The translations under genes were made by a program, and so were the position numbers. This document shows positions 25,011-38,000 of a stretch of DNA of 64,000 nt, one piece after another (the stretch's first letter is position 1; the number at the start of each line of letters is the position of its first letter). Below the pieces are notes generated by a model. The model made no database searches. It was given only the letters and a program-made list of their open reading frames with translations, and had not been told where the DNA came from. The stretch comes from Strongylocentrotus purpuratus (taxonomy: Eukaryota; Echinodermata; Echinoidea; Camarodonta; Strongylocentrotidae): the NCBI RefSeq assembly GCF_000002235.5, contig NW_022145604.1:28493291-28557290 (forward strand), written 5' to 3'.

Positions 25011-25019
25011 AATAAAAAG

Positions 25020-26930
25020 TCATGTTCATACCATCACACCCAACTGCAAAGTATGATGATTAAGCAGTATCTTGGGCAATTTAAAGAGAGAAACAAACGA
25101 TGAAATCATCCCTAATAATCTAATCACAATGTATAGGGTACAATATGGCAATAATTGTATATTTGTGCTTTGAGGTTTCCCTTTGTAGGTGCCCGTTTTT
25201 CCGTAAAGTACCCTTTTTGTTGGTGCCCCCCTACTTTGGAAGTTGCTCCGCAAGGCACTTGTCCACGGTAAGAGGAAACTGTTAAATCTCGAAGAACAAA
25301 ACCTATATAATCTCACATGGCTATACTCCCCATATAATGTCTACAATTTCCATTTGGTATTTTTAAATTCATAAATTGGTTGTAAATTGCTCTGAAAAAA
25401 AGTCATAAAATGCACTAAAATAAGGCTTATACTGCACCGGAGAGAATCTAGGATCCCAGAGCTTCCAAGGCCCCTGGACCCCAGCATAAAGGGACTTCAC
25501 ACATCGCGCTGGTGATGTGATTTCAGGGTGAGAGCTTCCGAGTCAACGCTCCTTCCCCAACTTCAAGAAAGCTTCCTACGCCTATAATCTACAATGTCTA
25601 TTTTTATTAGGAACCTATAATCCACAAGCACCATTTTTTAATATAGGTTCCTCACATTTTACTTGAAGTTTTATTTATTCCACATTTTACAGAAAAACAG
25701 TTTATATTCTTTCAATTTTTTATCTTTATACAGGCGTATATTTTATAAGAGTAGATTTCACACAAGAAGAAAAACAATTAAAGATTTCAAATCAAATATA
25801 ATGTACGAAAAATAAGTACGAAATTTCAAAATATGTAGATATAACGGGCAAGGTAGAACAATGTAAAATGTGGGGAGCCTAAATAAAGAGCATAGCTTGT
25901 ATGTGAATAGGCTCCCGTACTTAATCGGACATGTGAATTGAGTTTCTTTGTAACTTGATTATATACCATTACCATAGCTATATGATTTCTATTTCATATG
26001 TCTGTCTCTATACTGTAAAATGTGGAGAGAGCAACAACAAACAAACTTGAAAACTTGAAATGCAGGAAAACCACAGGTTTTTTAAAGCAAGGATATCGAA
26101 ATTCACGACGTTGGATGGAATTACCCCCTCCGACCACTTTCCTGTTCGGTTGCTTCGCTACCTCGCGGGGTCACATTAACGATGCCATCCAATTTCTAAA
26201 CACCCCTTGATAAAAATCCTTACAGGTATGGACGTGTGACCATAGTTCGCGTGTGCCCTCAGTAATTCGCTATCTCAAAAATCGGTAAGATTTCGAAAAT
26301 CTAATATATAGGCCTATAGTGGAAAGAGGAACATAAATTAACCAGAGATGAAATTTTCTTTGGAATTGGGTGCGAAATTGAGAAAATATTGACAAAAGAT
26401 CGGTAAATTTTGCAGTCATTATTTTGTGTCCGTTCCGAAAAATTATCAACTTACCGATAAGGGTCTGGAAATCTACATTTTGAGAGCAGATATCCTCAAA
26501 ATTGTGAGTAAAAAGTGCTCCCAAACTGGTTGTATGATATATTGCCTTGCAAATTACGATATTATCTTGTTTTTTTTTATTAATTGCGTTTTTGATAAAT
26601 CAGCTGTAAAGCCCCGTGCGCGAAGTAAGGTCTCGTTGTTTTTATAACGTTTTTAGTTGCAGAGCGCACGCCGATCCGAAATTAAAATGATGAGTCATCT
26701 ACATAATTATGCAGGAAACAATAATTGTGATAAATATGATCAAAATATAGGTAAAGGGTAGGAGAAACAAGAAATGGTGAATTTCCATATTGAAAAGGGA
26801 TGGAAATTACCCATGTTAATATCAGAAGCTTAACTTAGGTAAACGATGTTCAGTATTTTTTGACAAAATAATACATACGATTTGTTCAGTTAGTCCGAAA
26901 CATAGTTAAACGATGACATTGTATGAATCA
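25020..26930. other. Intron, no gene recognised
   Basis: No module exon, tandem array or clear inverted repeat. Short open frames (for example 25026-25316 and 26270-26524) have no recognisable features. Confidence 0.4.
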
Positions 26931-26949
26931 AATCAATTATGTGCCTGGA

Positions 26950-27290
26950 TAAGTGTGGTTAAACATAGAGGCCGGTTAGTTGGAGGAGGAGTGGCTTGCC
27001 ACATAAAGGAAAATATATCTTACTTAAGAAGAACGGATTTGGACTGAATGTCACAAGATTGAACTGATGTGTTTAGAAGTAAAAAGGCACCAAAGCAGTC
27101 CTATTTTGTAGATATAGATCCATCCAGTGATGCAACTCTTCAATTTTCTTTAATATACTATAACAAAATATAAATGATGTATTTTCTGTCACAAATTCTG
27201 TCACTATTGTTTTTGGTGACTTTAATTGTAATATGATGACCATTGTCTGTTATGCGACCTATCGTATATAATGCTCGCCATGCAACCAAA
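26950..27290 (+). mobile_element. LINE endonuclease remnant
   Basis: The plus strand reads RLVGGGVACHIKENISYLRR near 26975-27040 and, after stops and shifts, VTIVFGDFNCN near 27200-27235. These match the GGV..YIK.....R.D and FGDFN motifs of apurinic-type endonucleases in CR1/L2-like LINEs. It is heavily decayed. Confidence 0.65.
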
Positions 27291-27299
27291 ACCTTCGAC

Positions 27300-28720
27300 A
27301 AATACCATTTCCTAAAACAGAATACAAAAAAATGATCCTTTTTATTCACCGGAAATTGCCATTGTCTGTCCAGAATTGCAAGTCACAATTTCAAGAAACA
27401 ATGTAAACATTTCTCTAACATGCTTTAAAAAAACACGACAATCTGATTACTGTGGGGGGGGGGGGGGGGGGGGGTTCTCGCCGTGCATCTCATGTGTGCT
27501 CCATATATAGTTTAATCAAAATGTACAAATGTTTTTTTTTTATACATTGAATTGTATTCATGTTTTCATTCATGTTTTGTTTTTATGTTGACTGATTTTG
27601 ATTGTATCATGTGGTGAGGGAGGGCTCCGTTGGAAAGCAGTTCTTTTAACTGAATCGGAATACCCTTCACTGTTTTATCCATTGTAATAAATAAAACATA
27701 AATAAATGTTAGATTCGAGAGTCATTCAGTCCCAGTTTCGTATAGCTCCATATTTCAAAGCTTCGGCAATCTTCTCCTCCGTAAAACGATGATGATTATC
27801 CACAGACGTTCTTACAGATTATGGTTAACAAACGATGATAACAACAGTTCCAAAAATCGTGAAATGTAAATGTAAATCTCAGAAAACCAACTCGATAAAG
27901 CCAACCCGAAGAGCACAGTTTGTGTAAACTCGATATCAGGCGTCAGGACGTCAGTATTTATAGTCCAGTTTGTTTTCAATTTGCAATAGTCAGTTCATGT
28001 TTTGCTCCACAATCTTCAAACTTTAATTTCTTTCAACAAACAGAGGATTTTTGTTTATAGAAACATTTGAAATGCATTAACGTAATAAACACTCCACCCT
28101 AATTTTTTAAAATAAGTATGGAATCCTTATAATGAGAATAGTAGCTTCGTGACGGCGGCGGAACATTACGTAATGCGCCAAAGTGATTGTCAGGTTTTTC
28201 GTCCAATCAGCGTACATCGAATGTGTATGGCTTTGTGGGCGGAGTTAATCTCCCCGGAATTCCGGGGGAGAATGGCAGATTCGTCTGGACCGTATTCAGG
28301 ACCCAGATTTAGAGGAATGGCTAGGTCTACTTTCAACGATGAGGGTGTGTAATTTTATCAGCTGATTGGGTGCGCTAAACGAAAACGGTACAGAGGCTGG
28401 ACTAGGAAAGGGGAGGTGCAAGTTATGACCCTATTACCAAGTGAGTACATTTAAATGTTTCACAGTGTAAATCCTGTCTATTATCTTAATACAAGTTTAA
28501 TTTATTATGTCTTGATAATCGGTTTCCGTCACACAAATGTAGATTAGATCTTGATTGATGACTTATTTTTCTGGATTATTTTTAAAATTAAGTTTGCTTT
28601 TGAAATACTGATGATGCTTTGCATCAGTATCTCTCGCTATTGGATTATGCCAAAATTTTGAGATAAAAATTTTGGAGGGGGGGGGGGGGCGCCAAGAAGT
28701 AGCCACTTGCAGATAATTTC
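27300..28720. other. Intron, no gene recognised
   Basis: Includes a 22-base G run (27453-27474) and another near 28677-28689. The frame at 28149-28352 lies in more GC-rich DNA but shows no domain and no splice context that fits the host gene. Confidence 0.35.
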
Positions 28721-28726
28721 ACCATA

Positions 28727-29180
28727 GACCCCGTTCTCACTCACTTTGAAAGCGGTCTTAGTTAGACCGCTCCAGAGGAACGGGTCTTGAACGGTTTGCG
28801 AGCGTTCACACTCCGAGCAGTTTTTATGGCTCAAACCGCTCCACGAGTCAAAGTGGTCTTGTTGCTATGGCAGCTCAGGTCAGCAGGTCAATTTTTTCGT
28901 GCGCGGAATACAAACCGTATGTACCGTACTACATGTTTCGCACGGAAAGTCACTAGCTCACTTCCGCTCAAAGTACGCTTCCGTTCACATTGCACATTAG
29001 AGCGGTCCAAACCGCTCTTAATAAGACCCGTTCCTCAAGACCACCTCCCGAGGTGGTCTTCTGGAGCGGTCCAGAAGTCCACTTCCTGGACCACTTTGAC
29101 CGTTCTCACCCACCTAAGAACTGCTCCTGAGGAACGGGTCTTAGTTAGACCGCTCCAACGAAGTGAAAGAGAACGGGGTC
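28727..29180. mobile_element. 454-bp inverted-repeat MITE
   Basis: The ends are GACCCCGTTCTC and its exact reverse complement, and ATA lies directly outside both (28724-28726, 29181-29183). The inner arms repeat variants of AGACCGCTCC and GAGGAACGGGTCTT in both orientations. A 3-bp duplication suggests a PIF/Harbinger-like origin, but that is inference. Confidence 0.8.
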
Positions 29181-29199
29181 ATAGTCTACCAAGAGATTA

Positions 29200-29580
29200 T
29201 AAATGCTGTGTGAAGAATATTTGATTTTTTTTTTGTTAGCAACTTACTTTATTAATATAGCTTTGGACTAAATGCTCTAATTTTGTTTTAGGAGAGAGGG
29301 AGGGTCACAGAAAGGGGAAGGGTGCAAATTTTGAACCCTGCCACCCATTATCTTCATATTCAGACTAAAGATCATGACTATCACCTGTACCCAGATCCAT
29401 ATTACAAATGCTGTGTGCATGTGAAGATTATTTTATCTATTTTTCGTTTGCAACTTGCTTTATTAATATAGCTTTGCACCTATTGCTATAATTTTGTTTT
29501 AGGAGAGGGGGAGGGTCACAGAAGGGGGGAAAGGGTGCACATTCTGAACCCCTCCATCCATTATCTTCACGATTCAGACT
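29200..29580 (+). repeat. Two tandem copies of a 207-bp unit
   Basis: atgctgtgtg at 29200 and 29408 starts two similar copies that share tttattaatatagcttt, ttttgttttaggagag and cagactgataatc-like endings. They are diverged, hence an old duplication. Confidence 0.75.
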
Positions 29581-29589
29581 GATAATCAA

Positions 29590-31600
29590 GACTATCACCT
29601 GTATCCAGAACTCATTTTATGTATCACTTGACAGATAGCCTGCATCATTTCTGAACACACATCATGTCCTACACAACATACTGTCTCCATTCCAAAATTA
29701 CTTTTGATGGGTGGGGGGGGGGGGAGCATTTCAATGGAGGGAGGTACGGGGTACGGTGAAAGATTTGAACCACACCATGCACTATGAAAATGTTTATGAC
29801 GGCAAATTGTGTCTGTCTTTTGAAACAGGTCTTATTTTATGTATTATTTGACCTTTATCCTAATTTGACTCTGAAAATAGTAGTCATCAAAGTAGTCATC
29901 TGCTTGGTGATAGCATCTTCTAGCGATATATTCCATTGTTCACGTCACTATGTTACCGTTGCTAAGGAGAAGAAAGGCCCTTAGCAGCCAAATTTGCTAT
30001 TTTGGCTAATAACAAAGTGTCAACTTTAGAGCGCTATAACTTTTTAGATAGAAAAATAATAGCCTAGAATTTGAATATGATATCAACCATGAAACTAAAC
30101 AGTTTTTTAGCAAATTTAAAGTCAGTTAGCATCATAATCAATTAAATATGGAGAAATATGTACTTTGGCGCAATTCATATTTTTGAAAAAATTGTTAAAA
30201 AAATCAACAACAAAAAAAATCACATTTTTGGCTCAAAATTTGTATGCAAATCATCCTGACACGTATTAAATGAGATATCATCTTGTAGGAAATGAAATTG
30301 TCTTTCATATGACAACTTACACATGGTAAAATGAGGTGCTGTTAAAATATCCCCAGAATTGTACAACAGTAGTTATACATGCACAGTGGCGGATCCAGGG
30401 GGGGGCCGAAACGGCCACGGCCCCCCCCCTATTTGCGGCGCAAAAAAAAAAAAAAAAAAAAAAAGGAGAAGAGAAGAAAAAAAGGAGAAGAGAAAAGAAA
30501 GGAGAAGAGAAAAGAAAAGAGAAGAGAAAAGAAAGAAGAGAGAGGGAGAGAAAAAAAAAGAAAAGAAGATCCCCCCCCCCCCCCTTTCACCTCACTCCCA
30601 CTCCGGGGTCGGAGGGACCGATTTTGTGTTCCCAAAATTTCCGATAAAGGGTTACTTTTCACGTAACAAAGTCCGGCCCGTAATACACACAAATCCGGCC
30701 CGCACTAACTTTACACACCGAAGATAAAGGGGTGCTTTCAAACTAAGAGAGGGAACATACATGCGCGTACCCTATAGATAACACTGAGTGGGTGGAGGGG
30801 GGGGGGGGGGAGAAAAGTCGGGTGAGAAAGGGGGAAAGACAAGGAAATGGCGCTAAGTGACAGTAACGACGAATAAGGGGAAAAACTGTAATCGGGAGAT
30901 TTGGGGTCATTCCAGAAGGCTTGGGAAACGTTATTGAATAGAGGGGGCCGGGCCGGCCGCATAAAATCTCGAGCCACGGATTCAAAGTTAAACGTTACAA
31001 ACAGCCCCTGCTTTTTGAAAACAATTGAAAAGGCACAATATTTTGGATGTCTTTCAAATAGAAGCTATATACTAAACAGTCAAATTTTAAATTAACGGTA
31101 GGGCCGCTTCACAACTCTTATTTTGCCCTTCATTTGGATTCAGCTCATACCAACTCGCTTGTGCTTATATTTGAACTCATGTTGGTAGTGATAATGGACA
31201 GCGGCGGCGATCCTGGGCCCGATAGAGGGACACGTCCCCCCGGAAATTAAGATATATAGCTAGAAAGAAATATACATGTAGCGGAAAGAACGTACATATT
31301 GGACTAAAGGATTTTCTAGAATGCATAATTTCAGCATTCTACTTTGCAAAATCTCGCTTGGTCGCTAGGCCCCGGCCGTCGCCCGATAACACAAAACTAA
31401 GATATGACGCTCCCGGTCGCGATTATTTCATGGTTGGTGTATATATAGATCTTTTTTTCCCCTTTCATTTCTACTGATCTAATTGTATGCTATCACAATC
31501 ATGATTGTTTCATTTTCCCGTTAAAGCATGCGTAGCTAGGGGCGGTAGGGGCAGTAAGAGGACACAGGACGAAACTAGATGGAATTTTGACTGCGCGCAG
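29590..31600. other. Intron with low-complexity repeat
   Basis: At 30384 the motif CAGTGGCGGATCCAGGGGG begins a hAT-like MITE piece (compare 53135-53623), followed by an A-rich/GA-rich block (30441-30570) and C/G runs. The overlapping plus and minus frames there are low complexity. I see no gene. Confidence 0.45.
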
Positions 31601-31625
31601 TCGAAAATGATGCCTCCGCCATGGA

Positions 31626-34600
31626 GCAATTTAAACAAGTTTGGAGTTTAAATCTCCAGTGGTTCTTGAGATATCATGATAACAATCTCAATGTATGGAA
31701 TTTGATAAGTTGACCTCTGTGACCCTTGACCTTTGACCTACGTGCTCCAAAATCTAATCAGATTGTCTTCCTATGGTGATACACAGTATCATTAAGTTTG
31801 AAGTTTAAATCTCGAGTGGTTCTTGAGATATTATGATATGGTGATACATACTATCATTAAGTTTGAAGTGAAAATTCTCCAGTGGTTCTTGAGATATCGC
31901 GATAACGATCTCAATGTATGGAATTTTATAAGTTGACCTCTGTGACCCTTGACCTTTGACCTACGTGCTCCAAAATCTAATCAGATTGTCTTCCTATGGT
32001 GATACACCCTAATCAGTCTGGTTTTAGACCTAAACATTCAACAGCTACTGCCCTTGCAAAACTTGTAAATCAATGGTCGTTGAATATTGATAACAAAGAA
32101 ATTTCTGGAGTTGCCTTCATAGATCTTCGTAAGGCTTTTGATACTGTTGACCATGAGCTACTTCTACATAAACTAGCTTGTATAGGTTGTAGTAATAGGA
32201 CTATTTATTGGTTCAAATCATATTTAGGGGATCGACAACAAGTGACCCAATTCAAAGGAGCCAAGTCGCATCCATCAACCATCAAATTAGGTGTGCCACA
32301 AGGTTCAATTCTTGGTCCCCTTTTATTTTCAATATATGTTAATAGTCTACCTGAATGTACTCCTGAAGGTATCATAGATATGTATGCTGACGATACGACA
32401 CTTACCGTCAGTGCAAATGATGCAACTGTTGTGGAAGAAAAATTAACTGTTGCGTTAAACAGAGTCATGGCATGGATTAAGGAAAATCGTCTTGTTCTTA
32501 ACACTGAAAAAACTTGTGTCATGTTAATAGGCTCTCCTGCTAATCTAAAGAAAATTGAATCTTTCACCATTTCATTAAACGGCAATTTGATCAAAAGAGT
32601 TCAATTCACCAAATGCTTAGGACTTTTGATAGATGAAGAATTGAAATGGTCTAAACAAATCGAAAACGTAAGTAAACTTACCCAGAAAAACATTAGCATG
32701 ATAAAGAGAGCAAAGAGTTTTTTGCCTCAAAAATCCTTAAAGTTACTTTATAACAGTCTAGTGTTGCCACGATTAGATTACTGCTCTGTTGTATGGTCGA
32801 ACCGATTTCATTCTCATACAACTAAGCTGCAAAAAATTCAAAAGAGGGCCGCAAGAATAATATTGAACAAGACATATGACACACCGTCGGCTGATTTGTT
32901 CACAAGTCTTAAATGGATGACACTAGACAAGCGGTTTGAGTTAAGTCGCGTTATGATGATATATAAATGCGTTCATAACTTAGCACCCTCTTACCTTCAG
33001 GTAGGCTTAATCAATCCTAATGATGTACATGAGCATCATACAAGGCAAATAGACAGTGGATGTTTACGTGTGCCTAGATTTCACACTGATTGTTATAAGT
33101 GTAGCCCAATTGTTTCTTCCATATTTGAATGGAATAAGCTAGATAATTCGTTGAGAACGGCTTCCTCTGTCAATTCATTTAAGAGATTGTTTAAACAAAG
33201 TTGTAATTTGTGAATGGCTCAGCCGTACATACACTACGTGCATGTTCTGTAATATTTACATGTCTTATTCACATAATTGCGACTTAATTAATATTTTCCT
33301 ATTGACATTACTGCTTACTAGGTTAATGATATATGTTAATTTTGCAAACGAGTATTATTTTTGTAACTGTTCTGTATAAATGTTATAAACGGTGTAAATA
33401 TGTTCATTCAGGGCCCCATGGAAGACCACTACTTGCTGGTGAATGGGCTACCCTGTCAAAAGATCAGAAAATAAATAAATAAATAAATACACACTATCAT
33501 TAAGTTTGAAGTTTAAATCTCCAGTGGTTCTTGAGATATTATGATAACAATCTCAATGTATGGAATTTCATAAGTTGACCTCTGTGACCCTTGACCTTTG
33601 ACCTACGTGCTCCAAAATCTAATCAGATCGTCTTCCTATGGTGATACATACTATCCTTAAGTTTGAAGTTTTTACATCTCCAGCGGTTCTTGAGATATCA
33701 TGATAAGAATCTCAATGTATGGAATTTTATAAGTTGACCTCTATGACCCTTGATCTTTGACCTACGTGCTCCAAAATCTACTCAGATTGTCTTCCTATGG
33801 TGATACACACTATCATTAAGTTTGAACTTTAAATCTCCAGTGGTTCTTGAGATATTATGATAACAATCTCAATGTATGGAATTTCATAAGTTGACCTCTG
33901 TGACCCTTGACCTTTGACCTACGTGCTCCAAAATCTAATCAGATCGTCTTCCTATGGTGATACATACTATCCTTAAGTTTGAAGTTTTTACATCTCCAGT
34001 GGTTCTTGAGATATCATGATAACAATCTCAATGTATGGAATTTCATAAGTTGACCTCTATGACCCTTGACCTTTGACCTACGTGCTCCAAAATGTAATCA
34101 GATTGTTTTCCTATAGTGATACACACTATCACTAAGTTTGAAGTTTAAATCTCCAGTGGTTCTTGAGATATCATGATAACAATCTCAATGTATGGAATTT
34201 CATAAGTTGACCTCTGTGACCCTTGACCTTTGACATACGTGCTCCAAAATCTAATCAGATCGTCTTCCTATGGTGATACATACTATCCTTAAGTTTGAAG
34301 TTTAAATCTCCAGCGGTTCTTGAGATATCATGATAACAATCTCAATGTATGGAATTTTATAAGTTGACCTCTGTGACCCTTGACCTTTGACCTACGTGCT
34401 CCAAAATCTAATCAGATCGTCTTCCTATGGTGATACATACTATCCTTAAGTTTGAAGTTTTTACATCTCCAGTGGTTCTTGAGATATCATGATAACAATC
34501 TCAATGTATGGAATTTCATAAGTTGACCTCTATGACCCTTGACCTTTGACCTACGTGCTCCAAAATGTAATCAGATTGTTTTCCTATAGTGATACACACT

Positions 34601-34965
34601 ATCACTAAGTTTGAAGTTTAAATCTCCAGTGGTTCTTGAGATATCATGATAACAATCTCAATGTATGGAATTTCATAAGTTGACCTCTGTGACCCTTGAC
34701 CTTTGACATACGTGCTCCAAAATCTAATCAGATCGTCTTCCTATGGTGATACATACTATCCTTAAGTTTGAAGTTTAAATCTCAAATGGTTCTTGAGATA
34801 TCGCGCTAACAAACTCAATACAAGGAATTTCATAAGTTGACCTCTGTGACCTGTGACCTTTGACCTACGTACTCCAAAATCTAATCAGATCGTCTTCCTA
34901 TGGTGATAAATACTATTCCCGAGTCTTAAGTTTAAATCTTAAATGGTTCTTGAGATATTGTGATA
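31626..34965 (+). repeat. About 158-bp tandem array with nuclear-receptor-like half-sites
   Basis: Each unit contains four same-orientation half-sites: TGACCT, TGACCC, TGACCT and TGACCT with spacers of 3, 1 and 1. The last two form TGACCTTTGACCT, a DR1 site. I count 11 units by eye, 8 with the intact DR1. Units at about 33951-34267 and 34429-34745 are near-identical (offset 478 bp, three units), so trimer-scale homogenisation has occurred. The array is interrupted by a LINE. Confidence 0.85.
32008..33486 (+). mobile_element. 5'-truncated L2/CR1-like LINE, intact 3' half of ORF2
   Basis: The open frame to 33213 carries reverse transcriptase motifs in order: NQSGFRPKHSTATALAKLV, GVAFIDLRKAFDTVDH, LGVPQGSILGPLLFSIYVN, the catalytic MYADDTTL, then LGLLIDEELKW. 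The C-terminal region follows (VLPRLDYCSVVWSNRF, KIQKRAARIILN, VHNLAPSYLQVG). The flanking direct repeat ATACAC (32002-32007 and 33487-33492) and the (aaat)n tail mark a clean insertion into the satellite. The apparent start Met lies in satellite sequence, so the frame is a truncation product. About 400 codons without a stop indicates a recent copy. Confidence 0.93.
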
Positions 34966-35084
34966 ACGGTCAAACGGGACGGACGTACGGACAGATGTAC
35001 GGACATACGGACGTACGGACGGACAACCCGAAAACATGATGCCTCCGGCACCACCTTCGGTGGCGGAGGCATAAAAAGGAGAAG

Positions 35085-38000
35085 ACAAAGAAACATTTTT
35101 GACAAGTCTAAAACGGTACAACAAATCATCTTCTTTCTCTAATAATTTAATGAAACGTTAAGCTTCTGAATTAAGCTTCTGAATTCAGAGAAGGATTAAG
35201 AGTCGGGAATGGAACAACGAATTATCTTCTTTCTCTAATAATTTCATTAAACTATGATGGGTCAAAGCTTCCGCGCCTCGCGCGGAAGGGGGAGTATGAA
35301 TTCAAACAAGGATTAAGAATCGAGAATGGGACAACGAATCATCTTCTTTCTCTCATAATTTAATGAAGCGTCAGAAGCTTACGCGCTACGCGCGGGAGGA
35401 GGAAAACTGAATTCAGACAAGGATTTAGAGTCGAGAATGGAACAACGAATCATCTTCTTTCTCTAATAATTCAATGAAACGTCAAAGCTTCCGCGCTTCG
35501 CGCGGAGGGGGGAAACTGAATTCAGACAATAATTAACAACCGAGAACGGTACAACGAATCGTCTTCATTCTCTAATAATTTAATGAAACGTCAAAGCTTC
35601 CGCGCTTCGCGCGGGAGAGGGGGGGGGAGGGGGGGGGGACTCAATTCAGACAAGGAATAAAAGTCGAGAACGGTATACTCTTTCTCTAATGATTTAATGA
35701 AACGTCAAAGCTTTCGCAGGGTATAGAAACTGAATTCAGACAATGATTAAGAACCGAGAACGGTACAACGAATCGTCTTCTTTCTCTAATAATTTAATGA
35801 AACGTTAAGCTTCTGCGCTTTGCGCTGGAAGGGGGAATCTGATTTCAGAGAAGGATTGAGGGTCGAGAATGGAACAACAAATTATCTTCTTTCTCTAATA
35901 ATTTCATTAAACTATGAAAGGTCAAAGCTTTCGCGCTTCGCGCGGGAGGGGGAAAACTAAATTCAGACAAGGAATAAGAGTCGAGAATGGTACAACAAAT
36001 CATCTTCTTTCTCTAATAATTCAATGAAACGTCAAAGCTTCCGCGCTTTGCGCGGAGGGGGGAAACTGAATTCAGACAATGATTAAGAACCGAGAACGGA
36101 ACAACGAATCGTCTTCTTTCTCTTAAAATTTAATGAAACGTCAAAGCTTCTGCGCTTTGCGCGAGAGAGGGGGGGGGGGACTCAATTCAGACAAAGATTA
36201 AGAGTCGAGAACGGTATACTCTTTCTCTAATGATTTAATGAAACGTCAAAGCTTCTGCGCTTCGCGCGGGAGGGGTTATGGAAACTGAATTCAGACAATG
36301 ATTAGGAATCCAGAACGGTACAACGAATAGTCTTCTTTCTCTAATAATTTAGTGAAACGTCAAAGCTTCCGCGCTTCGCGCGGGAGAGGGTATGGAAACT
36401 GAATTCAGACAATGATTAAGAATCGAGAACGGTACAACGAATCGTCTTCCTTCTCTAATAATTTAATGAAACGTTAAGCTTCTGCGCTTCGCGCGGTGGG
36501 GGAAACTGAATTCAGACAATGATTAAGAACCGAGAACGGAACAACGAATCGTCTTTTTTCTCTAATAATTCAATGAAACGTCAAAGCTTCCGCGCTTCGC
36601 GCGGAGGGGGGAAACTGAATTCAGACAATGATTAACAACCAAGAACGGTACAACGAATCGTCTTCATTCTCTAATAATTTAATGAAACGTCAAAGCTTCC
36701 GCGCTTCGCGTGGGAGAGGGGGGGGGGAGGGGGGGGGACTCAATTCAGACAAGGAATAAAAGTCGAGAACGGTATACTCTTTCTCTAATGATTTAATGAA
36801 ACGTCAAAGCTTTCGCAGGGTATAGAAACTGAATTCAGACAATGATTAAGAACCGAGAACGGTACAACGAATCGTCTTCTTTCTCTAATAATTTAATGAA
36901 ACGTTAAGCTTCTGCGCTTTGCGCTGGAAGGGGGAATCTGATTTCAGAGAAGGATTGAGGGTCGAGAATGGAACAACAAATTATCTTCTTTCTCTAATAA
37001 TTTCATTAAACTATGAAAGGTCAAAGCTTTCGCGCTTCGCGCGGGAGGGGGAAAACTAAATTCAGACAAGGAATAAGAGTCGAGAATGGTACAACAAATC
37101 ATCTTCTTTCTCTAATAATTCAATGAAACGTCAAAGCTTCCGCGCTTTGCGCGGAGGGGGGAAACTGAATTCAGACAATGATTAAGAACCGAGAACGGAA
37201 CAACGAATCGTCTTCTTTCTCTTAAAATTTAATGAAACGTCAAAGCTTCTGCGCTTTGCGCGAGAGAGGGGGGGGGGGGGGGACTCAATTCAGACAAAGA
37301 TTAAGAGTCGAGAACGGTATACTCTTTCTCTAATGATTTAATGAAACGTCAAAGCTTCTGCGCTTCGCGCGGGAGGGGTTATGGAAACTGAATTCAGACA
37401 ATGATTAGGAATCCAGAACGGTACAACGAATAGTCTTCTTTCTCTAATAATTTAGTGAAACGTCAAAGCTTCCGCGCTTCGCGCGGGAGAGGGTATGGAA
37501 ACTGAATTCAGACAATGATTAAGAATCGAGAACGGTACAACGGATCGTCTTCCTTCTCTAATAATTTAATGAAACGTTAAGCTTCTGCGCTTCGCGCGGT
37601 GGGGGAAACTGAATTCAGACAATGATTAAGAACCGAGAACGGAACAACGAATCGTCTTTTTTCTCTAATAATTCAATGAAACGTCAAAGCTTCCGCGCTT
37701 CGCGCGGAGGGGGGAAACTGAATTCAGACAATGATTAACAACCAAGAACGGTACAACGAATCGTCTTCATTCTCTAATAATTTAATGAAACGTCAAAGCT
37801 TCCGCGCTTCGCGTGGGAGAGGGGGGGAGGGGGGGGGGACTCAATTCAGACAAGGAATAAAAGTCGAGAACGGTATACTCTTTCTCTAATGATTTAATGA
37901 AACGTCAAAGCTTTCGCAGGGTATAGAAACTGAATTCAGACAATGATTAAGAACCGAGAACGGTACAACGAATCGTCTTCTTTCTCTAATAATTTAATGA

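Larger units (their letters stand above)
31610..35072. mobile_element. Inverted-repeat element carrying tandem half-site units
   Basis: ATGCCTCCGCCA at 31610 and TGGCGGAGGCAT at 35061-35072 are inverted termini; the right end also forms a hairpin (ccggcaccaccttcggtggcgg). Between them lie about 11 tandem units of about 158 bp, each with ccagtggttcttgagatatc and gtgctccaaaatctaatcag. Just before the right end is a (cggacgta)n-like stretch (34975-35025). No transposase is visible, so it would be non-autonomous. A LINE (32008-33486) has inserted in the array. Confidence 0.75.

Noticed and set aside
28787-29224. 145-codon plus-strand frame
   Set aside because: Falls inside the MITE at 28727-29180 and reads through its inverted motifs.
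30336-30727. Lys/Arg/Glu-rich frames on both strands
   Set aside because: Low-complexity A/G tract beside a MITE end; all frames are open and none has a domain.
32205-32594. 129-codon minus-strand frame
   Set aside because: Antisense shadow of the LINE reverse transcriptase.
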